This document shows, piece after piece, positions 8,607-17,494 of a stretch of DNA of 64,000 bases (the first letter of the stretch is position 1; each line of letters starts with the position of its first letter). The position numbers and the translations under genes are program-made. Where the stretch lies: positions 94,516 to 158,515 of the forward strand of contig JADFDI010000006.1 of the NCBI GenBank assembly GCA_018262985.1, in the 5' to 3' direction. Source of the stretch: Spirochaetota bacterium. GTDB taxonomy: Bacteria > Spirochaetota > Spirochaetia > Treponematales > UBA12059. The notes below the pieces were generated by a model. That model was not told the DNA's origin, searched no databases, and saw only the letters and a list, made by a program, of their open reading frames with translations.

Positions 8607-10601
8607 TTACCAATTGAATGTATTGTCCTTGCTCTCGTTGTACTTGACGAAAACCGCCGCGCCATCGAGGGCGGTGTCTAGGACATTCACTCCGGTCACC
8701 TTGCCGTCGAGTCCGAAGTACCCATCGCGGGCGCGGTAGATGTCCGGCAACTGCGATCCGACAAGCAGGTCGGAATCGTTCGAATGGTAGGCGGAGACGG
8801 TCGGCGTACCCGATGCGTCGAGGGCTCCATTTATATACAGATTGATGTACGGAGCCCCGGAACTCGGAGCGGCATCCCAGGTAGCGACCAAGTGGTACCA
8901 AGTTCCGCGGTTAAGATAGATTGAACTGACCACCGAGTCGTAGGTCGAACTATCGGAACCGTGGTCGAGCACGATGCCTACTTGACCCCTGCGCCCCCAA
9001 CCTTGGAGCGAGAAGGCCTCGTCGGCGAAGTTTAATTCGACACCTTTATGGACGATGCCGGCGGACTCGGTGTACTTGGCGATATAGACCCAGGCCTCAA
9101 CGGTACCCCGGACACCCATGTTCGATGTCTGCGTTACTTCCGCATAGGGAATCAGGGTGCCCATTGTGCGGGCCCCGAGGAAAGTCGAGACGCTGCTGTC
9201 AGCGAGCACGTTGGATGCGGGCGCGCCTTCCACGAGCCTGGTATCTGTCCCCGTGAGAATCGATACATATAGCGTGGTGAGCGGCTCGGAAAGACCAATG
9301 GCTTCCGATGCGGTGAGCGCGAAGCCCAAGATGCCGTCGCTGTCCGGGAGGTCCATTTGCTGCTCGCGAACGAAAACCGAGGCATTTGAATCCTCGGCCA
9401 AGATCTCCGCGGCCATGCCGGTCGGTGCGAAAAAAGTCGAGTCGGCCAGACTGAAAGCCAGCGCTTCGCTGTCAATCTGCTCGAGAATGAAATCGCGGAG
9501 TCCCGCGGCATTTACCACGCGCGTGCGCATCCGCGATGTGAGCGTTCCCGTACCAGCAGCTATGTAGTAATCGTCGGGGGGGGTGCCCGTCGTTCCAAGC
9601 GCGTACACTACCCGCTGGCGGAACACCGACTCGGCGAGCGTTTCGTGAACGGATCCGACGGTGATTCCGGAGACTGTGTCCGCGAAATCGCCGGACTCAG
9701 TCGTGTAGACCGAGAGCGTCCGTTCAAAACTGGCAGTGTATGCGGTGTAGGTATTGGTGTCCGGGTCAGCCACCTCGGTATAGAATCGGACGCCGAAGAT
9801 GGTCTGGTTGAGCGAGCCAGCCCAGAACCAGTAGTTCGGATTGCTTGCCGGTGTCACGTAGTACATGACCACCGATGAGTACATGACGTTCGGATCGGTA
9901 CTCGAGGCGGGCACGAAGGCCTGCGAGAGGTCGAGGGACCCATCGATGTCGAATGCGGCCGGTGAGAATTTCAGGCCGCCGGCAGTGCTCGCCGAAACGA
10001 TGGTCTCGGTGCGCTTGGTACCGTCGCGGAACGTGAGTTCCATTTTCTCGCGGTGCTTCTGGTCCTGGGCCCAGGTAGCATCCACGATGGGGTCGTCGTC
10101 GGTCCAGTCGCCGTCCGGATTGGTAAAATCGCCGGAAGTGTCTCCGTCACGGACGAAATACTCCTCCACGTAGCTCGCCCGAAGATCCGAGGAGGGAAAG
10201 GTGGTCGTCACGACGATGCGGTAGACCTTGACGGTCGGTTCGTCGTGCTCCAGCGTCGCCGTGAAGCTTGTCGTCTGCCCCGGCTCGGGGTAGTTCGGGA
10301 AAGTTTTCGGCTGCAGGTCCGAGAAAAGCACGGACTCAATCAGCCGGTCGACCGGCACGGTCGCCCGGGCGGCGCCCGAGTCCGCGGAGCGCGGGAGGAA
10401 GGGGGTGACGGCGCGGGCGACGTCGCCGGAGGGGGCGCCGCCGCGTTCGGCCCAGTAGCTCGACATGAACACCTTCGAGAAGGATTCGAGCTGGGCGTCG
10501 GTGGGGGTGTCGATCAGGGGATCGCCGGTTCCGAACAGGGTGCAGGAACCGAGGGCGACGAGCAGGGCGGGCGCCGCGAGGAGCGCGGTGACGGTCTTCA
10601 T
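8607..10601 (-). CDS. large lipoprotein with C-terminal LamG / concanavalin-like domain
   Basis: 664 residues with a lipoprotein signal (lipobox LGSC, Cys20). The middle is a Thr/Ser/Asp-rich beta region of no family I recognise. The last 170 or so residues form a LamG-type jelly roll: GTVEAWVYI, then GTWYHLVATWD and INLYINGALD. Such domains bind glycans or proteins at the cell surface. A strong terminator follows and no partner gene shares its strand. Base use is noticeably less GC-rich than its neighbours (for example the stretch near 8830), consistent with transfer or fast evolution. Function unknown; a surface adhesin or glycan-binding protein is a guess. Confidence 0.82.
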   Translation of the reverse strand: MKTVTALLAAPALLVALGSCTLFGTGDPLIDTPTDAQLESFSKVFMSSYWAERGGAPSGDVARAVTPFLPRSADSGAARATVPVDRLIESVLFSDLQPKTFPNYPEPGQTTSFTATLEHDEPTVKVYRIVVTTTFPSSDLRASYVEEYFVRDGDTSGDFTNPDGDWTDDDPIVDATWAQDQKHREKMELTFRDGTKRTETIVSASTAGGLKFSPAAFDIDGSLDLSQAFVPASSTDPNVMYSSVVMYYVTPASNPNYWFWAGSLNQTIFGVRFYTEVADPDTNTYTAYTASFERTLSVYTTESGDFADTVSGITVGSVHETLAESVFRQRVVYALGTTGTPPDDYYIAAGTGTLTSRMRTRVVNAAGLRDFILEQIDSEALAFSLADSTFFAPTGMAAEILAEDSNASVFVREQQMDLPDSDGILGFALTASEAIGLSEPLTTLYVSILTGTDTRLVEGAPASNVLADSSVSTFLGARTMGTLIPYAEVTQTSNMGVRGTVEAWVYIAKYTESAGIVHKGVELNFADEAFSLQGWGRRGQVGIVLDHGSDSSTYDSVVSSIYLNRGTWYHLVATWDAAPSSGAPYINLYINGALDASGTPTVSAYHSNDSDLLVGSQLPDIYRARDGYFGLDGKVTGVNVLDTALDGAAVFVKYNESKDNTFNW

Positions 10602-10896
10602 CTTCTTCTACCTCCGCGGCGTCGGCGACATGGACCCCGCCGGACGCCGCGGCGGCAGGGCGCGGATCCAAAGATCCGCAAGAGTGTAAGCCGACTTTAG
10701 GGGATAGATGACAATGCGGAACATAATGTAACGCTTCTGTCAAGAAGAAACAAGGCGCTCGTCCGAGATCGGCGGAGGCGACATGATCGCGGACCTGAGG
10801 TATGTCCCTCGTGGACACTTTCCGCGACCGTTCCGCGCCCGGGTCGGATCCGCCCGCTCCTTGACCCCGGCAGTCGAAGAACCCTAGTCTGCCCGG
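10602..10896. other. divergent intergenic region, LamG lipoprotein / MFS permease
   Basis: 295 bases without a supported gene. It contains an AT-richer island around 10690-10755, where the promoters of the two divergent genes most likely lie, including a TTGACA on the minus strand (10738-10743). No -10 box sits at a proper distance from it. Confidence 0.4.
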
Positions 10897-12321
10897 GTGA
10901 ATCCCATCATCCGAACCATCTCCGAATATCGCGACGCCTTCTCGAGCTTCACGCCCAACGCGAAGCGCTTCCTCGCGGGCAACGCCCTCGTCTGGATCGC
11001 CTCGAACCTGGTGCAGCTCCTGTTCAACCTTTACCTGAAGGAAGCCGGCTACGCCGAAGGCGCCATCGGAGCGCTGCTCTCGACCCGCGCGCTCGGTTCG
11101 GCCCTGGTGGCCCTGCCAGCGAGCCTCTTCATCGCGCGAATCGCTCCCGAGCGGATGTTGCCCGCCGGCGCCTTCCTGACCGCGGCCGCCTACGCGGGTC
11201 AGGCCCTGCTGCCCTCCGGCGGCGTGGCGGCGAGCGTCCTCGCCTCGGGCGCCTTTTCCACGATCTTCCAGGTGAGCGCCGGCCCCTTCTTCATGCGCAA
11301 CTCGGGCGAGAAGGAGCGACTGCTCCTGTTCAGCCTGAACGGGGCGCTCTCCATGCTGACCGGGGTGGTCGGAAGCCTCCTCGGAGGGCTCGCGCGCGAC
11401 CTTCTGGCGCCGGCGCTCGGCGACGGCCTCCTCGCGTACCGCATCGCGCTCCTGGCCGGCACGGCTTTCGCGGCCGCGGCCGCGCTGCCCTTCGCCCGAA
11501 TCGACGAAGGCGCGGCGAGGCCGCCGAGCGGCCCTTCAGGGTTAAGGCTCGGTCGGAAGCCCGCCATGTCGCCGCCCTCTGAACCTCCCCGAGGGACAGA
11601 CCTCGAAGTGCCGGATAACCTCGGAGTCCTCGCCGCAGGCCCCGACCAGCCATCGGGGAAAGGTCTCGCCCGCGCGGCGCGCGAAGCGCTTCGGTCAGCC
11701 CCTGGCAAGGGTCCCGGCGCGACGCACGTCGAAACGGAGCCCTCCATCTCGCTCTACCTACGCCTTCTGTTGCCGGGCTTCCTGACCGGCATGGGCGCGG
11801 GGCTGACCATCCCCTACCTCAACCTCTATTTCAAGAATGTCTTCTTCCTGTCGGATTCGGCCATCGGCGGCATAGTGGCGGCGGGCCAGGTGGCCACCTT
11901 CATCGGCATGATGGCCGGCCCCGGCATCGCGCGCCGCATGGGCAGGCCCGAGCTCGTGTTCTGGTCCCAGGCCCTGAGCGTTCCCTTCATTTTGGTACTG
12001 ACCTGGGTACGGGCCCTACCCCTCGTGGCCCTGGCCTTCCTTGCCCGGCAGACCCTCATGAACATGTCGACGCCGGTGTCGGACGCCTTCGGGCTCGGCC
12101 TCGTGCCGCCCCGGCGCCACCACCTTCTCAACGCGCTCCGCATGCTCAACTGGACAGGTTCGTGGATGGTCGCCGCCCGTGTTTCGGGCGTACTCATCGA
12201 GCGGAGCGGCTTCGAAGCCAGCTTCGTGCTGACCGCCGCGCTCTACGCGGTATCGACTGCCCTCTACGGCGTCTTCTTCGTGGGGAAGGGCAAGCCGGGT
12301 TCGCTCCCGAAGCGCGCCTGA
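10897..12321 (+). CDS. major facilitator superfamily permease
   Basis: 474 residues from a GTG start, two blocks of six transmembrane helices, substrate unknown. Between the sixth and seventh helix lies an unusually long polar loop (about residues 205-285), rich in Pro, Gly and Ser, that includes PRGTDLEVPDN. This is encoded by an exact GGGACAGACCTCG copy at 11593-11605. MFS proteins do have a central cytoplasmic loop, but this one looks enlarged by repeat-associated sequence. It stands alone, convergent with the downstream kinase gene. Confidence 0.85.
   Translation: MNPIIRTISEYRDAFSSFTPNAKRFLAGNALVWIASNLVQLLFNLYLKEAGYAEGAIGALLSTRALGSALVALPASLFIARIAPERMLPAGAFLTAAAYAGQALLPSGGVAASVLASGAFSTIFQVSAGPFFMRNSGEKERLLLFSLNGALSMLTGVVGSLLGGLARDLLAPALGDGLLAYRIALLAGTAFAAAAALPFARIDEGAARPPSGPSGLRLGRKPAMSPPSEPPRGTDLEVPDNLGVLAAGPDQPSGKGLARAAREALRSAPGKGPGATHVETEPSISLYLRLLLPGFLTGMGAGLTIPYLNLYFKNVFFLSDSAIGGIVAAGQVATFIGMMAGPGIARRMGRPELVFWSQALSVPFILVLTWVRALPLVALAFLARQTLMNMSTPVSDAFGLGLVPPRRHHLLNALRMLNWTGSWMVAARVSGVLIERSGFEASFVLTAALYAVSTALYGVFFVGKGKPGSLPKRA
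11593..11605 (+). repeat. GGGACAGACCTCG copy in the MFS central loop
   Basis: Exact 13-base copy, in-frame as GTDLE within the long loop between the two six-helix halves. Confidence 0.75.
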
Positions 12322-12381
12322 AGAGCGGGCGACGGCGGACACCGAAGCGACCGCTCGCCTGGCACGCCAAGCCCGGGGGAC

Positions 12382-13557
12382 TCAGTCGACCGGAGCCGCG
12401 GCTAAGGTCACGGAGATGCGGCTGCCCGCCTCGGGAGAGCTTTCGATGACGAGCCCGCCGCCCGCGCGCGAGGCGAACTCGCGGGCCAGCGCGAGCCCGA
12501 GGCCCGAGCCCGCGGTAGCCGAGCGGCGCCGCGCCGCGCCGGTCTCGAGGACGGAGCGGAGGGTCTCCGCGTCCATGCCGGGACCGGTATCCGAGACTTC
12601 CACCTCGACCCCGGTGTCGGTCGCGCGAGCGGAGAGCCGCACCGAACCGCCCGCGGCGATATGGCGCACGGCGTTCGAACAGAGATTGCGGAGCACCGTG
12701 GCGACCATCGAGCGGTCGGCGCGCGCGCGCAGCTCGCTCGGGCATTCGACCTCGAGGCCGATCCGCCGCTCGCCGGCGGGGCGGGCGTAGAGCGAGACGA
12801 TCTCATCGAGCAACTCGACGACCAGGAAATCGGTCGGCGCGGGCGCGAGGCCGCCTGTCTGGGAGCGGGCCCAGGACAGGATGTCCTCGAGGAGGCCGGC
12901 GGTGCGCCGCGCCTGCGAAGCCACCTGGCCCGCGAGTTCTTTCACCCGCTCGGGCTCGAGCTCGTCGACGTAGCGTTCGAGGAGCTCCGCCCCCGAGACG
13001 ACCACCGTGAAGGGATTGCGGAGATCGTGGGCGATGATGGACATGAAGCGGTCCTTCTCCGCCACGAGGCGCTCGAGCGCGAGCTCGTTCTCCTTCCGCT
13101 CGGTGACGTCGAACACGATGCCTGCGACCATGAGCGGGGCGCCGTGCGCGTCGCGCTCCGCGACGTAGCCCCGGTCGTAGAACCACTTCCACGCGCCGTC
13201 GCGCCTGCGGATCCGGTATTCGGCCTCGTAGGCCGGCGCGAGGCCGGCGAGGTGGTCGCGCATCGCGCGCATGGTCCGCTCGTGGTCCTCGGGATGGATG
13301 AGCTCGGTGAAGTCGTACACCTTCCAGGCGCGCTCACCGGGCTCCCAGCCGAGGGCTCGGAGCTTGCGCGGATTGGCATCGACCTCGCCGCTCCGCACAT
13401 CCCAGTACCAGCGGCCGAGATTGCCCGCCCATGAAAGCTCGAGCCGTTCCGCGAGCTCGCCGAGCGCCCGCTCGCCTTCCTCGGCGCCCTTGCGGGACGG
13501 CTCGCCCTGCTCCGTTGCCTTCACTGTCTCCGACGGCATGGACACCCCCGCGTCCAT
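12382..13557 (-). CDS. PAS-domain sensor histidine kinase
   Basis: 391 residues, no transmembrane segment, so a cytoplasmic sensor. A PAS/PAC module (about residues 40-165; ending GIVFDVTERKENE) precedes a HisKA helix with the phospho-acceptor motif IIAHDLRNP (His177) and a complete ATP-binding domain: N-box NLCSNAVRH, G1 DTGPGM, G2 GSGLGLAL. No response regulator is adjacent, so it is an orphan whose partner lies elsewhere. The gene lies 68 bases downstream of the EEP lipoprotein gene on the same strand and may be co-transcribed. Confidence 0.9.
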   Translation of the reverse strand: MDAGVSMPSETVKATEQGEPSRKGAEEGERALGELAERLELSWAGNLGRWYWDVRSGEVDANPRKLRALGWEPGERAWKVYDFTELIHPEDHERTMRAMRDHLAGLAPAYEAEYRIRRRDGAWKWFYDRGYVAERDAHGAPLMVAGIVFDVTERKENELALERLVAEKDRFMSIIAHDLRNPFTVVVSGAELLERYVDELEPERVKELAGQVASQARRTAGLLEDILSWARSQTGGLAPAPTDFLVVELLDEIVSLYARPAGERRIGLEVECPSELRARADRSMVATVLRNLCSNAVRHIAAGGSVRLSARATDTGVEVEVSDTGPGMDAETLRSVLETGAARRRSATAGSGLGLALAREFASRAGGGLVIESSPEAGSRISVTLAAAPVD

Positions 13558-13625
13558 CGTGCGTCATGCCGCGGAGCTTGTAAAGGCGATCCGGCGGATC
13601 CCGCCCGCGGGCGGCGGGCGGCAGC

Positions 13626-14714
13626 TCAGGCGTCCCGGCGCGAGAACTCGGCAAGGACGGGCAGGTGGTCGGAATAGCCGTCGCGGAGGACGGGATCCCA
13701 TCCGAAGGGCAGGCCGTCGGGGCCGTAGAGGAAAGGCAGCTCCGGCACGCCGAACGACTCGAGCTCGAGACCCGCCCCGTCGTACAGGCCGGGGGAGCAG
13801 AGCAGATGGTCGAGGCGGTCGCGGGAATCGCGGTAGGAGTAGGTGAAACCGTCGGCGCCGATCCAGGGCTCGACCAGCACGGGTTCTTCGAGGCCCGGGA
13901 AGGCCGATCCGGACGCGGCGAAGAGGAGCCGCCCCTCGAGCGCGGGTCGTTCGGCCGAGCGTTCGGCTGGAACCAGGGCGGTCGGCCAGTCGACCCGGTC
14001 GAACTCGGACGGGTCCTCGTTGAGGTCGCCCGCGACGAGGAGGGCGAGCCCGGGACGCTCCGCGAGCCGCGCCGCAACCAGCCCGGCGACCAGGCCGGCC
14101 TGCGCCCGCCGCTCGCCTTCCGTTTCCGCGTCGCCGCCCGAGCGGCTTTTCCAATGATTGACGAACACGACCAGCGGCAGCCCCGCGGCGTCCAGCTCGA
14201 TTTCCAGCACGGCCCGGTCCGCGACACTCCCGTCGGCGAGCGCGGCCGAATGGGATCGCGCGGCGGTGATCGGCAGCTTCGAGAGGACGCCGACCCGCAC
14301 CGCGGCTGGCAGGACGCCGGGATCGCCCGCGACGACCCGCCAATCGTAACCCCTACGCGCGAGCGGTCCGGCCGCCAGATCGTCGAGCACGCGAAGGTTC
14401 TCCGCCTCCTGGACAAGCACCAGATCCGGCCCGCCCGCCGTCGAGGCCAGAATGACCTTGGCCGCGAGCGCCAGGCGCATACGGTAATCGGCCTCCGACC
14501 AGTCGCCTTCCGCGATGCTCCAATCGTCGTATTCATTGCCCGAGTCGACTGGATCGAAGAGGTTCATGAGGTTCCATGACATGACCGTTACGCCGTCGTT
14601 TCCGGACGAGGCCAAGGGCGGCGCGCAGCCGGCGCAGGCCGCTGCGGCGATGACGAGCGCCGGACAGAGCGCGGCGAGGGCCCTGATCGGCGCCGACAGG
14701 CGGAGACGCTGCAT
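13626..14714 (-). CDS. endonuclease/exonuclease/phosphatase-family lipoprotein
   Basis: 362 residues from ATG 14714. The frame is open further upstream, but that part is not protein-like and lacks a signal sequence. An N-terminal hydrophobic segment ends in CAGC (Cys27 or Cys30), indicating export and probably lipidation. The DNase I-like fold is recognised from MSWNLMNLFD (start of the catalytic core), VQEAENLRVL (metal-binding Glu), NHWKS, AGDLNEDP (Asp-Asn) and the terminal SDHLPV (catalytic Asp-His). All active-site residues are present, so this is probably an active periplasmic or surface Mg-dependent phosphodiesterase or nuclease. The substrate could be nucleic acid or a phosphorylated small molecule. 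Confidence 0.85.
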   Translation of the reverse strand: MQRLRLSAPIRALAALCPALVIAAAACAGCAPPLASSGNDGVTVMSWNLMNLFDPVDSGNEYDDWSIAEGDWSEADYRMRLALAAKVILASTAGGPDLVLVQEAENLRVLDDLAAGPLARRGYDWRVVAGDPGVLPAAVRVGVLSKLPITAARSHSAALADGSVADRAVLEIELDAAGLPLVVFVNHWKSRSGGDAETEGERRAQAGLVAGLVAARLAERPGLALLVAGDLNEDPSEFDRVDWPTALVPAERSAERPALEGRLLFAASGSAFPGLEEPVLVEPWIGADGFTYSYRDSRDRLDHLLCSPGLYDGAGLELESFGVPELPFLYGPDGLPFGWDPVLRDGYSDHLPVLAEFSRRDA

Positions 14715-14815
14715 GAAGACTCCTCGCGGGCGCGCGAGGCGATTCGAGGCCGCCTGATGGCCGTGATGGCGACCGGCCGGCGGCGGCGTGAAGGCGAAGC
14801 CCGTACGGGAAGTTG

Positions 14816-14876
14816 GACGGGGGTGGGGGCGAAGCGCACGCCTTGACGGCGAAGCCCCTTTCCCCCATCCCCCGTC
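14816..14876 (-). terminator. long G/C-run inverted repeat after purC
   Basis: GACGGGGGTGGGGG at the left pairs with a CCCCC-AT-CCCCCGTC arm at the right; the loop is about 30 bases. It lies just past the purC stop. It has no T-run, so the role as terminator is inferred from position. Confidence 0.4.
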
Positions 14877-14887
14877 GGCGACGGTTT

Positions 14888-15883
14888 CTAGTTCTCTGCC
14901 ACGTGCCCGCGCGCGATATCCGCAACGCTTTTCGCGAGCGCTTGCGGATCGAGGTCCACGGGGACGAATTTCTCTCCGGTGATCGCCTCGAAGGCGCGGA
15001 CGTAGCGGAGGGCGGTCTCGACGCGCAGCTCGTCGGGGATTGAAGGCGGCTCGCCGTCGCCGGACCAACCGCGGTCCATGAGCCAGCGGCGAAAGGCTTC
15101 CTTGTCGAGCTCGCGCTGGGCGTCGCGGGCGGTGAAGCGTTCGGCGTAGCCGTCCGCGTACCAATACCGGCTCGAGTCGGGCGTGTGGATCTCGTCTGCC
15201 ACCACGAGTCGTCCGTCCACGAGGCCGAACTCGTACTTGGTGTCCACGAGTATCAAGCCGCGCCGGGCGGCGAGCTCCTGCCCGCGGCGGAAGAGGGACA
15301 GAGCCGCCCGCTCGACCTCGACCCAGAGCTCGCGCTCAACGATTCCCGACGCGACGAGCTCCGCGCCGGAGACTGGGCGGTCGTGGCCGGCGGCTTCCTT
15401 GGTGGAAGGGGTGATGATCGGCACGGGGAATTTCTCGTCGCGCTCGAGTCCGGATGGAAGGACGAGGCCGGAAACGGGACGGCCCTCGCGGTAGTCGCGC
15501 CAGGCGGAGCCCGAGAGGTAACCGCGCACGACCACCTCGACCGGCAGCATGTCGGCCTTGCGGACCAGGGCGCAACGGCCGGTCGCCTCGGTGACGTCGA
15601 GGCCGCCGGTTTCTTCGGGACCTATGACATGATTCGGTACGAGATCCGCCGTTTCGCGGAACCAGAAAGCGGCGATTCGGGCGAGCACCTCGCCCTTGAA
15701 GGGAACGGTGGAGAGGACGCGGTCGAAGGCGGACAGGCGATCCGACGCGACGAGGAGGAGGCGATCCTTGCCGACGACGACGTCGCGAACTTTGCCGCGA
15801 TAGACGGGGAGGCCGGCCGCGGCCTCCTCGGGCAGGGACCCGAAGGTCCGCTCGAGCGCGGCCGCGACGACCTCGCTCCTCAT
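14888..15883 (-). CDS. purC: SAICAR synthase (PurC), purine biosynthesis
   Basis: Phosphoribosylaminoimidazole-succinocarboxamide synthase: joins CAIR and aspartate with ATP in de novo purine synthesis. 331 residues, the longer form of the family. Diagnostic segments are YRGKVRDVVV (nucleotide-binding strand), LLLVASDRLSAFD, VEVVVRGYLSGSAWRDY, ILVDTKYEFG and DEIHTPDSSRYW. The ATG at 15883 overlaps the clpP stop (ATGA), so it is translated from the clpP message. A G-rich inverted repeat follows. Confidence 0.95.
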   Translation of the reverse strand: MRSEVVAAALERTFGSLPEEAAAGLPVYRGKVRDVVVGKDRLLLVASDRLSAFDRVLSTVPFKGEVLARIAAFWFRETADLVPNHVIGPEETGGLDVTEATGRCALVRKADMLPVEVVVRGYLSGSAWRDYREGRPVSGLVLPSGLERDEKFPVPIITPSTKEAAGHDRPVSGAELVASGIVERELWVEVERAALSLFRRGQELAARRGLILVDTKYEFGLVDGRLVVADEIHTPDSSRYWYADGYAERFTARDAQRELDKEAFRRWLMDRGWSGDGEPPSIPDELRVETALRYVRAFEAITGEKFVPVDLDPQALAKSVADIARGHVAEN

Positions 15884-16503
15884 GCCCCGAGCTCCTCGCG
15901 CCTGGCGACTATGCGCGAGACGAGGCCGTAGGCGATGGCCTCCTCGGCGTTCATCCAGTAGTCGCGGTCGGTATCGCGCGCGATGCGCTCGAGGCTCTGG
16001 CCGGTTTCCTCGGCGATGATGGCGTTGATGCGCTGCTTCGCGCGCTCGAGCTCGCGGGCGTGGATCTCGATGTCCGTGGCCACGCCGCGCATGCCCGAGA
16101 GTGGCTGGTGGATCAGGTAGTGCGAGTTCGGCAGGCCCAGGCGGCGCTCCTTGGGGGCGGCCAGCAGGATCAGGGCTGCCGCGCTGGCCACGAGGCCCAT
16201 GCCGACGATGAACACGGGGGGTTTCACGAAGCGGATCATGTCGAAGATGGCGAAACCCGCGTCGACGTCCCCGCCGGGCGAGTCGATGAAAAGCTTGATC
16301 GGGTCGGTCTCGGACATGGCCTCGAGCATGAGCAGGCGCGAGACGATCTTCTCGGCCTGGTCCTTGTCCACCTCGCCCGAGAGCAGGATGGTCCGGGTCT
16401 TGAGGAACTTCTCGGCCAGCGGATCGGGGCCCGCAGGGCGCTCGGACTTCTCGTCTTCCTCGTCGGCGCGGGGGCGGGCGAACTGGCGGCTCGTCTTGGT
16501 CAC
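15880..16503 (-). CDS. clpP: ClpP serine protease subunit
   Basis: Proteolytic subunit that forms tetradecameric barrels with a Clp ATPase. 207 residues from GTG 16503, with AAGGAG eight bases upstream. The catalytic triad is intact: Ser107 in GLVASAAA, His132 in YLIHQPL and Asp181 in RDTDRDYW, with the same spacing as E. coli ClpP (25 and 49 residues). The substrate-binding strand IDSPGGDVDAG is also present. The first 30 residues are charged and longer than the usual propeptide. No Clp ATPase or trigger factor gene is adjacent, and the pairing with purC is unusual. Confidence 0.93.
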   Translation of the reverse strand: MTKTSRQFARPRADEEDEKSERPAGPDPLAEKFLKTRTILLSGEVDKDQAEKIVSRLLMLEAMSETDPIKLFIDSPGGDVDAGFAIFDMIRFVKPPVFIVGMGLVASAAALILLAAPKERRLGLPNSHYLIHQPLSGMRGVATDIEIHARELERAKQRINAIIAEETGQSLERIARDTDRDYWMNAEEAIAYGLVSRIVARREELGA

Positions 16504-16537
16504 GCTGGACTCCTTGCGTTCGTTGTCGATGCATTTG

Positions 16538-16543
16538 AGTATA
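16538..16543 (-). promoter_or_regulatory. clpP: candidate -10 box for clpP
   Basis: TATACT preceded by GG on the minus strand, 35 bases before the GTG start. No convincing -35 hexamer upstream. The same GGTATACT octamer occurs ahead of the degenerate kinase gene (35807-35814). Confidence 0.35.
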
Positions 16544-16580
16544 CCAAAAACGGCCGGGGGCGGCTATCGAGCTCCCGCGA

Positions 16581-16701
16581 GGGACAGAGCTCGCTGTAGG
16601 GACCACCCGGGAGGGACAGACCTCGGGAAGAACCAGCCCCTGGGGGATAGTGCTCCGGAAACAGTGACGACCGCCACCTACCTCATCAGGGACAGACCTC
16701 G
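16581..16701 (+). repeat. cluster of three dispersed-repeat copies
   Basis: GGGACAGAGCTCG at 16581-16593, then exact GGGACAGACCTCG at 16613-16625 and 16689-16701, all in one orientation with unequal spacing. The spacers show no coding character. Confidence 0.8.
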
Positions 16702-16870
16702 AGGAATGCGGCTCTCGATCCATGGAAATGCCAGTATCCATTACATAGACTTTTTGTTATGTTTAGTGTCCGCGGGCAGCGCTCGATCGCGTCGCGCGGG
16801 CACGACCCATTCCCGGAACCGCACGCGGTGCGACTCATCCGCCTGCCGGCACCGCCTCGAAGGAGATCCG

Positions 16871-17494
16871 ATGAAAACCGCCCTGATAGCCGCTTTCGCA
16901 GGTCTGTCCCTCTTCCTCACGTCCTGCGCGCCCAAAGCCGAGCCGGCCATCGCCGGAAATCCGGCTGACGCCGGCGCGGTCGAAGCTCCGGCCCTCGCGC
17001 CCCCGGTCTCCGCGACCGAGCGGCCCTGGTACGCCGACAGGCTCGAGACACTCGGCTTCTTCGTCTTCCCGGAGCCTGTCGCGTTGCCCCCCTTCACCCT
17101 GCCCGGCTACCCCTCAGGTTCCGTGGACTCCTCCAAGCTGGCCGGCAAGGCTACCCTGCTCAACTTCTGGGCGACCTGGTGCCCGCCCTGCAAGCAGGAG
17201 ATGCCTTCCATCGAAGCGCTCTGGAAAAAGATGCGGGGCGAGGCTTTCGACATCGTCGCCATCAGCGTCCAGGAGAGCCGGAAGACGGTCGAAACCTTTA
17301 TGAAGGAGTATCCCTACACCTTCCCGATCTACCTCGACGAGTCGGGCGCGATCTCCGGCATGTTCGTGAGCCAGGGCATCCCGACCACCTTCATCCTGGA
17401 CAAGTCCGGCATGGTGATCGCCGGGACGGTCGGCGGACGCTCGTATGACGGTCCGGAACTCGTGGCGTTCTTCAAGGAGCTGGCCGCGAAATGA
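16871..17494 (+). CDS. TlpA/ResA-like thiol-disulfide oxidoreductase lipoprotein
   Basis: Periplasmic, lipid-anchored thioredoxin-like reductase. 207 residues from ATG 16871, with GAAGGAG six bases upstream. The lipobox LTSC (Cys19) is followed by an Ala/Pro linker and an AhpC/TSA-Redoxin fold with WATWCPPCKQ (Cys104/Cys107) and the cis-Pro segment GIPTTFILD. It overlaps the ccdA-like gene by ATGA. The pair forms a standard route for passing electrons from cytoplasmic thioredoxin to periplasmic proteins such as apocytochromes. A dispersed-repeat copy (16900-16910) encodes GLSL in the signal-peptide core. Confidence 0.92.
   Translation: MKTALIAAFAGLSLFLTSCAPKAEPAIAGNPADAGAVEAPALAPPVSATERPWYADRLETLGFFVFPEPVALPPFTLPGYPSGSVDSSKLAGKATLLNFWATWCPPCKQEMPSIEALWKKMRGEAFDIVAISVQESRKTVETFMKEYPYTFPIYLDESGAISGMFVSQGIPTTFILDKSGMVIAGTVGGRSYDGPELVAFFKELAAK
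16900..16910 (-). repeat. dispersed repeat copy within a signal-peptide coding sequence
   Basis: AGGTCTGTCCC on plus, translating to GLSL in the hydrophobic core of the TlpA-like lipoprotein signal, just before the lipobox. Confidence 0.6.

Larger units (their letters stand above)
16504..16870. other. divergent intergenic region clpP / TlpA lipoprotein with repeat cluster
   Basis: 367 bases, no gene seen. The left part carries a clpP promoter candidate, the middle carries three copies of the dispersed repeat, and 16735-16775 is an AT-rich island containing ACATA and TATGT arms around a T-run. The island is a likely promoter/operator region for the plus-strand redox operon. Confidence 0.5.

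Noticed and set aside
10738..10743. TTGACA on the minus strand as promoter of the LamG lipoprotein gene
   Set aside because: No acceptable -10 hexamer at 15-19 bases; kept only as a remark on the intergenic region.
14715..15164. Upstream extension of the EEP-lipoprotein frame
   Set aside because: Overlaps purC in another frame, is Arg-rich, and would bury the lipoprotein signal that begins at ATG 14714.
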